Below, in pieces: positions 39,154-43,514 of a DNA stretch of 43,514 nucleotides; positions within the stretch are counted from its first letter, which is position 1; the number at the start of each line of letters is the position of its first letter. The stretch covers positions 1,060-44,573 of the forward strand of contig NZ_BMGG01000015.1 of the NCBI RefSeq assembly GCF_014640075.1, given 5' to 3'. The DNA is from Chelatococcus reniformis. Lineage in GTDB: Bacteria > Pseudomonadota > Alphaproteobacteria > Rhizobiales > Beijerinckiaceae. The position numbers were made by a program, and so were the translations under genes. Below the pieces are notes generated by a model. The model was not told the origin of the DNA and did no database searches. It was given only the letters and a program-made list of their open reading frames with translations.

Positions 39154-41585
39154 CCGAAAATCTCCAGATTGGTGAGGTCGGGGATCAGGTCGGCGGCCCA
39201 GCTCGCATCGCGGTGGCGCAGCCACATCTCGAGGAACTTGTCCCGGCCATGCTCGCTCAGAATGCCGGAGATGGCGGCCTGGTCGGTCTTGGAGGAAGCG
39301 GCGCAGAGTGCCAACGCCACCTCGCTCAAGCCCAGCTCGAACAGCCGGTTGCCGCGGCGCGACTGGCAGTAGTAGTCGCGCTTCGGCGTGGCGTGGGCCA
39401 GGATCTCGATCTGCCGGTCGTTCAGGCCAAAGCGCCGGTAGATGGCCGTGATCTGCGGCTCGATCGCCCGCTCGTTCGGCAACAGAATGCGCGTGGGGCA
39501 GCTCTCGATAATCGCCGACGCGATGGCCGAGCCGTCGATGTCGGAGAGCGACTGCGTGGCGAAGACCACGGACGCATTCTTCTTGCGTAGCGTCTTCAGC
39601 CACTCCCGAAGCTGGGCGGCAAAGCCCTCATCGTCCAGGGCGAGCCAACCCTCATCGACGATCAACAGGGTCGGGCGCCCATCGAGACGGCCTTCAATGC
39701 GGTGAAACAAGTAGGAGAGGACAGCAGGTGCCGCACCCGTGCCGATGAGGCCTTCGGTCTCGAAGGCCTGGACCGAGGCCGACCCGAGCTGCTCGCTCTC
39801 GGCATCGAGCAGCCGGCCATGCGGGCCACCGACGCAGTAAGGCCGTAGCGCCTGCTTGAGGTCGTTGGATTGGAGTAGGACGGCCAGGCCGGTGATGGTG
39901 CGCTCGCTCAACGGCGCACTGGCAAGCGAGGTCAGCGCCGTCCAGACATGCTCCTTGGCCCCGGGCGTGATGGTGACGCCTTCGCGCATGAAGATGGCGA
40001 CGATCCAGTCGGCGGCCCAGGCCCGCTCCGGCACCTCATGGATGCCGGCGAGCGGCTGAAGCAGGACGCTATCGGCCGCATCCTCCGTCAGGCCACCGCC
40101 GAGATCGTGCCAGTCGCCGCCCATGGCGAGCGCGGCGGCGCGGATCGAGCCGCCAAAATCGCAGGCGAAGACCTGCGTCTCCGGGTACCGGCGGAACTGG
40201 AACGCCATCAGCGCCAGCAGCACCGACTTGCCGGCGCCGGTCGGGCCGACCACCAGGGTGTGACCGACGTCACCGACGTGAAGGGATAACCGGAACGGGG
40301 TCGAGCCGGTCTTGCCGAAGAGCAAGGGGGGCGCACCGAAGTGCTCGTCCCGTTCCGGCCCCGCCCACACCGCCGAGAGCGGGATCATGTGGGCGAGATT
40401 GCTTGTCGAGATCGGCGGCTGCCGCACGTTGGCGTAGACGTGGCCGGGCAATGAGCCGAGCCAGGCATCGACCGCATTGATGGTCTCCGCCATGGCGGTG
40501 AAATCGCGGCCCTGGATGACCTTCTCGACCAGCCGCAGCTTCTCGGCCGCAAGCCGCGGTTCATCGTCCCAGACGGTCACTGTCGCGGTCACGTAGGCTT
40601 GGCCCGCGACGTCGGCGCCGAGTTCTTGTAGCGCCAGGTCGGCATCGGCTGCCTTGTTGGCCGCATCGCTGTCGACCAGCACCGAGGCTTCGTTGGTCAT
40701 CACCTCCTTGAGGATGGCGGCGATCGACTTGCGCTTGGCAAACCACTGCCTGCGAATCTTGGTTGTCAGCCGAACCGCATCGGTCTTGTCGAGCAGGATC
40801 GCTCGCGTGCTCCACCTGTAGGGAAAAGCGAGCCGGTTCAGCTCATCAAGCAGCCCCGGCGTCCTCGCGGTCGGAAAGCCGACGATAGTCAGTGTGCGGA
40901 GATACGTATCGCCGAGGCGCGGCTCTAGGCCCCCGATCAGCGGCTGATCGGCCAGGAGCGCATCGAGATAGATCGGCGTCTCCGGGACGCGCACACGGTG
41001 GCGCTTGGTCGAGACGGTCGAATGCAAGTAGGTCAGGGTCTCGCCGTCGTCGAGCCAGCGACACTCCGGCATGAAGCCGTCGATGAGCAGAAGCACGCGG
41101 GCCGTGCGGTCGACGAAGCCACGCAAGAGCTCCTGGGCGTCACCCCCCTGCCCCGCCTTGCCCTCCTAGAGCCAGCGCTCGGTGCGGGCGAGATCTTCGG
41201 GCGGAGACAAGTAGGTGAAGGTCAAAAAATAGCTCGACTCGAAGTGAGCCGCGTCCTCCTCGAAGTCGGCCTTGCGCTCGGCGTCGACGAGGGCCGAGGC
41301 GGCATCCGGGAAGCGGCTCGCTGGATAGGCCCCGACCGGATGTCGCTGCGCCTCGACGAAAATGGCCCAGCCGGAGCCCAACCTGCGAAAGGCGTTGTTG
41401 AGCCGGCCGGCGACGGCGACCAACTCGGCGGAGACAGCTGAATCCAAGTCGGGGCCGCGAAAGCGGGCGGTGCGCTGGAACGAGCCATCCTTGTTCAGCA
41501 CGACGCCTTCGCTGACCAGGGCGGCCCAAGGCAGGAAGTCGGCGAGGCGCGCCGCGGTCTGGCGGTATTCGGCGAGGTTCATCAT
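39150..41585 (-). pseudogene. trbE: TrbE, conjugation ATPase (VirB4 family), interrupted by an in-frame amber codon
   Basis: Read through, this is an 811-residue TrbE of normal length. Codon 140 is TAG (41166-41168), with no frame change: ...DLARTERWL-stop-EGKAGQGGDAQELLRGFV... The N-terminal part starts MMNLAEYRQTAARLADFLPWA, and the rest has the Walker A motif GPTGAGKS (about 447-454), a Walker B-like LLIVDEGWLALDD and the FATQSLSDI stretch. A Tyr or similar codon probably became TAG. Normal termination would leave a 139-residue fragment; a start at an internal Met or Leu could make a C-terminal piece with the ATPase domain. TrbE is essential for pilus assembly in known systems, so transfer may be blocked unless amber is suppressed. 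An error in the sequence is possible. Confidence 0.9.
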
Positions 41586-41588
41586 GGC

Positions 41589-41870
41589 TCACACGCCCAG
41601 GAAACCGGGGATGCGCAGATGCCGTCGCGCCACATCGACGAACTGCGGATCCCGCCGCGCGGCCCAGACCGCGGCGAAGTGCCCGACGGCCCAGAGGCCA
41701 AGGCCGACCAGCCACAGGCGCAGGCCGAGGCCAAGCGCTGCGGCCAGCGTGCCGTTGAGGATGGCGATGGAGCGCGGGGCGCCGCCGAGCAGGATCGGCT
41801 CGGTCAACGCTCGATGGACGGGAGCGGCGAAGCCTGGCACCTCGGCGGCGTGATCGATGAGGCCCGTCAT
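41589..41870 (-). CDS. trbD: TrbD, inner-membrane protein (VirB3 family)
   Basis: The product is 93 residues: PGFAAPVHRALTEPILLGGAPRSIAILNGTLAAALGLGLRLWLVG (in pieces of about 12-56) with two adjacent membrane helices, then RRDPQFVDVARRHLRIPGFLGV. VHRALTEPILLGGAPR and DPQFxDVxRRHLR are hallmarks of TrbD/VirB3. It anchors TrbE in the inner membrane. Its ATG follows the trbC stop directly (TAGATG), and it ends three bases before the trbE start. Length is normal. Confidence 0.95.
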   Translation of the reverse strand: MTGLIDHAAEVPGFAAPVHRALTEPILLGGAPRSIAILNGTLAAALGLGLRLWLVGLGLWAVGHFAAVWAARRDPQFVDVARRHLRIPGFLGV

Positions 41871-42203
41871 CTAGATCAATGCCCCGCCGCCGAAGCTGAA
41901 GAACGACAGGAAGAAGCTGGACGCGGCAAACGCGATCGACAGGCCGAAGACGATCTGGATCAACCGGCGAAAGCCGCCCGAGGTGTCGCCGAAGGCGAGC
42001 GTCAGTCCGGTCACCACGATGATGATCACCGCGATGATCTTGGCTACGGGCCCCTCGACTGATTGCAGGATCTGCTGCAACGGCTGCTCCCAGGGCATGG
42101 ACGAGCCGGACGCCAACGCAGCCGGAGCGAGCATCGGGCTCGCAAAAGCAGCAGCAGCCACCGCCGTCAGATGGTGGCGGACACGACACAGGGATCGGAT
42201 CAT
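41871..42203 (-). CDS. trbC: TrbC, conjugative pilin (VirB2 family)
   Basis: The product is 110 residues. A long signal-like segment (AVAAAAFASPMLAPAALASG) is followed by the mature pilin: MPWEQPLQQILQSVEGPVAKIIAVIIIVVTGLTLAFGDTSGG and a second helix FRRLIQIVFGLSIAFAASSFFLSFFSFGGG. GPVAK...LAFGDTSGGFRRL is typical of TrbC. It is inserted in the inner membrane and polymerised to the pilus, in known relatives after cyclisation. ATG overlaps the trbB stop (ATGA). Confidence 0.95.
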   Translation of the reverse strand: MIRSLCRVRHHLTAVAAAAFASPMLAPAALASGSSMPWEQPLQQILQSVEGPVAKIIAVIIIVVTGLTLAFGDTSGGFRRLIQIVFGLSIAFAASSFFLSFFSFGGGALI

Positions 42204-43228
42204 GAGGCATCTCCGGAAGGAACAAGGGTGAGGATCGGCGCGGTCTCGGCCTGCGTGACGCAGTAGTCGCCGTCTGTGGCGAGCCCCTCGACGGAAGCGA
42301 GCTCGATCAAGCGGCGAGCCGAGCCACGGCCGGCCAGCACCGCAATGACGTCAATGGTCTCGCCGATGAGCGCCCGCGGCACGGTGACGACAGCTTCCTG
42401 GATGAGCTGCTCCAGGCGCCTCAGCGCCCCCACCGCGCTGCCGGCGTGGATGGTGCCGATGCCGCCGGGATGGCCCGTGGACCAGGCTTTGAGTAGATCA
42501 AGTGCTTCAGCGCCGCGGACCTCGCCGATGGGGATGCGATCGGGCCGCAGGCGCAGCGACGAGCGCACCAGGTCGGAGAGCGAAGCGACGCCGTCCTTGG
42601 TGCGCATGGCCACCAGGTTGGCGGACCGGCACTGCAGCTCGCGGGTATCCTCGATCAGCACCACGCGGTCGGAGGTCTTAGCAACCTCTGCTAGCAAGGC
42701 GTTGGTCAGCGTCGTCTTGCCGGTCGACGTGCCGCCAGCGACCAGGATGTTCTGTCGCTCGGCAACGGCAGCCTGGAGCGCCTCCGCCTGGGCCGCGGAC
42801 ATGATCCCCGCCACCACGTAGTCCTCAAGCGTGTAGACGCTGAGAGCCGGCTTCCGGATAGCGAAGGCGGGAGCAGCCACGATCGGCGGCAGCAGCCCTT
42901 CGAACCGCTCGCCCGTTCCGGGCAACTCGGCCGAAATTCGCGGGCTCCCGGTATGGACCTCGGCGCCAACGTGGTGGGCGACCAGGCGGATGATGCGCTC
43001 GCCGTCGGCCGGCGGGAGCCACTCGCCCGTATCAGCCAGGCCTTCCGATAACCGGTCGACCCAGAGCCTTCCGTCGGGGTTGAGCATCACCTCGACGACC
43101 TGCGGGTCCTCCAGGAAGTCCGCGATGGCAGGCCCGAGCGCCGTGCGCAGCATACGCGCGCTGCGGAGCAGCGACTCGGATTGCTGATAGGAAGCTGCCA
43201 CTTTGTCCCCGTCCACCTGCGGGCGCAC
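42200..43228 (-). CDS. trbB: TrbB, type IV secretion ATPase (VirB11 family)
   Basis: The product is 342 residues from GTG at 43228; a later start at [10 protein letters not shown] (about residue 26) is possible. Walker [10 protein letters not shown] (165-173). Asp box: [12 protein letters not shown]. Walker B-like: [36 protein letters not shown], with the conserved GEVRG and the [10 protein letters not shown] His box. N-terminal domain: [22 protein letters not shown]. It forms a hexamer on the cytoplasmic face and powers pilus assembly with TrbE. It is first in the trb operon in this window. 110 bases upstream is a palindrome, and about 180 bases upstream an IS begins. Confidence 0.95.
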   Translation of the reverse strand: MRPQVDGDKVAASYQQSESLLRSARMLRTALGPAIADFLEDPQVVEVMLNPDGRLWVDRLSEGLADTGEWLPPADGERIIRLVAHHVGAEVHTGSPRISAELPGTGERFEGLLPPIVAAPAFAIRKPALSVYTLEDYVVAGIMSAAQAEALQAAVAERQNILVAGGTSTGKTTLTNALLAEVAKTSDRVVLIEDTRELQCRSANLVAMRTKDGVASLSDLVRSSLRLRPDRIPIGEVRGAEALDLLKAWSTGHPGGIGTIHAGSAVGALRRLEQLIQEAVVTVPRALIGETIDVIAVLAGRGSARRLIELASVEGLATDGDYCVTQAETAPILTLVPSGDAS

Positions 43229-43338
43229 ACGACGGCGGCCCTGGATCGGGGATGATTAGAGAAGGCAGGAATGATGACGCCGCAACAAGGTCAAGGGAGT
43301 AGTAGTAGCCTGGCGGGCAAAGACAGGAGGACGGCGGA

Positions 43339-43363
43339 CCTCTCTGCGTTGCAACGAGAGAGG
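43339..43363. promoter_or_regulatory. near-perfect palindrome upstream of trbB
   Basis: CCTCTCT (43339-43345) and AGAGAGG (43357-43363) flank the ten-base palindrome CGTTGCAACG, with one extra G. Twelve base pairs per arm with almost no loop. It lies 111 bases before the trbB GTG. It could be an operator or a transfer-related site; its binding protein is unknown. Confidence 0.5.
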
Positions 43364-43411
43364 ATTCATCCCCCTCTGATGTCCGCATCGCGCAGTGGCC
43401 GCAATGCGCCG

Positions 43412-43514
43412 ATACCGTTGAAAAAGTCGGCATTGCTGAGTTGGTGAAGTCCTGATTCAGTCGTCTTGGCGGAGGGCGGCGCGATGATGGGCGAGCGGCA
43501 GGTGGCGCAGGAGG
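43412..43514 (+). mobile_element. left end of an IS1182-type insertion sequence
   Basis: The stretch GTTGAAAAAGTCGGC near 43419-43433 resembles a terminal repeat of IS1182-type elements, and a matching transposase start follows at 43484. The element runs off the window. The exact boundary is not defined; 43412 is approximate. Confidence 0.45.
43484..43514 (+). CDS. IS1182-family transposase, N-terminal fragment
   Basis: ATG at 43484, with GGAGGG eight bases upstream, starts MMGERQVAQE and reaches the window edge. MMGERxVxQEALFYEF is the common N-terminus of IS1182-family transposases in Sphingomonadales and Rhizobiales, so the short match is specific in context, but only ten residues are seen. 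The gene is divergent from trbB. Confidence 0.55.
   Translation, partial: MMGERQVAQE

Noticed and set aside
41126-41165. Frameshift as the cause of the split trbE frame
   Set aside because: Both parts are in the same frame and the sequence between them translates sensibly except for one TAG.
1-43514. CRISPR array, rRNA or tRNA genes
   Set aside because: No regularly spaced repeats and no recognisable RNA gene were seen on either strand.

Overview
The window looks like a mobile or accessory segment of an alphaproteobacterium, most likely a sphingomonad or a close relative. Support for this is the high GC content, the P-type Trb conjugation cluster in the order found on alphaproteobacterial integrative elements (trbB-C-D-E-J-K-L-F-G-I plus a DUF2274 gene), the LuxR/LuxI pair beside it, and IS5/IS1182-type insertion sequences. 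Genus assignment is inference; no RNA gene or housekeeping marker is present.

Left region (1-9.6 kb): a patchwork of small general-stress-type genes (two DUF892 ferritin-like proteins, a DUF4142 secreted protein, a YflT-like glycine-rich protein, a small secreted PepSY-like protein), an alpha/beta hydrolase and a voltage-sensor-type potassium channel. Clear gene wreckage lies between them: a frameshifted AraC-family regulator, a serine recombinase broken over three frames, and an NAD-binding/DoxX-type protein with an internal deletion whose 3' end is cut by a truncated IS5-family element.

Catabolic region (9.6-30.2 kb): two transcription units. A minus-strand unit encodes a flavin-dependent luciferase-like monooxygenase, an HSL-type esterase, a periplasmic solute-binding protein and an iron-type alcohol dehydrogenase. 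A long plus-strand unit encodes a phthalate-dioxygenase-reductase-like protein, a short-chain dehydrogenase, two acyl-CoA synthetases, a cytochrome P450, a DUF35/thiolase-fold pair, a hotdog thioesterase, two further thiolase-fold proteins with a second DUF35 protein, and a second solute-binding protein. An IclR-type regulator lies between them, and related palindromes occur upstream of both units. My working model is uptake, P450 hydroxylation fed by the FMN/[2Fe-2S] reductase, oxidation to a ketone, Baeyer-Villiger-like ring or chain cleavage and ester hydrolysis, CoA activation, and C-C cleavage by DUF35/thiolase-fold complexes that seem to lack classical thiolase cysteines. The substrate is unknown; an alicyclic, terpenoid or steroid-like compound fits. 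An IS with a small passenger gene sits exactly at the iclR stop codon.

Right region (30.8-43.5 kb): luxR and luxI with a good lux box before luxI, then a LysR-type regulator, facing the Trb mating-pair-formation operon on the minus strand. trbE has an in-frame amber codon at position 140, so transfer may be disabled or may depend on readthrough. A second IS begins at the right edge, just upstream of trbB, and separates it from whatever lies beyond.
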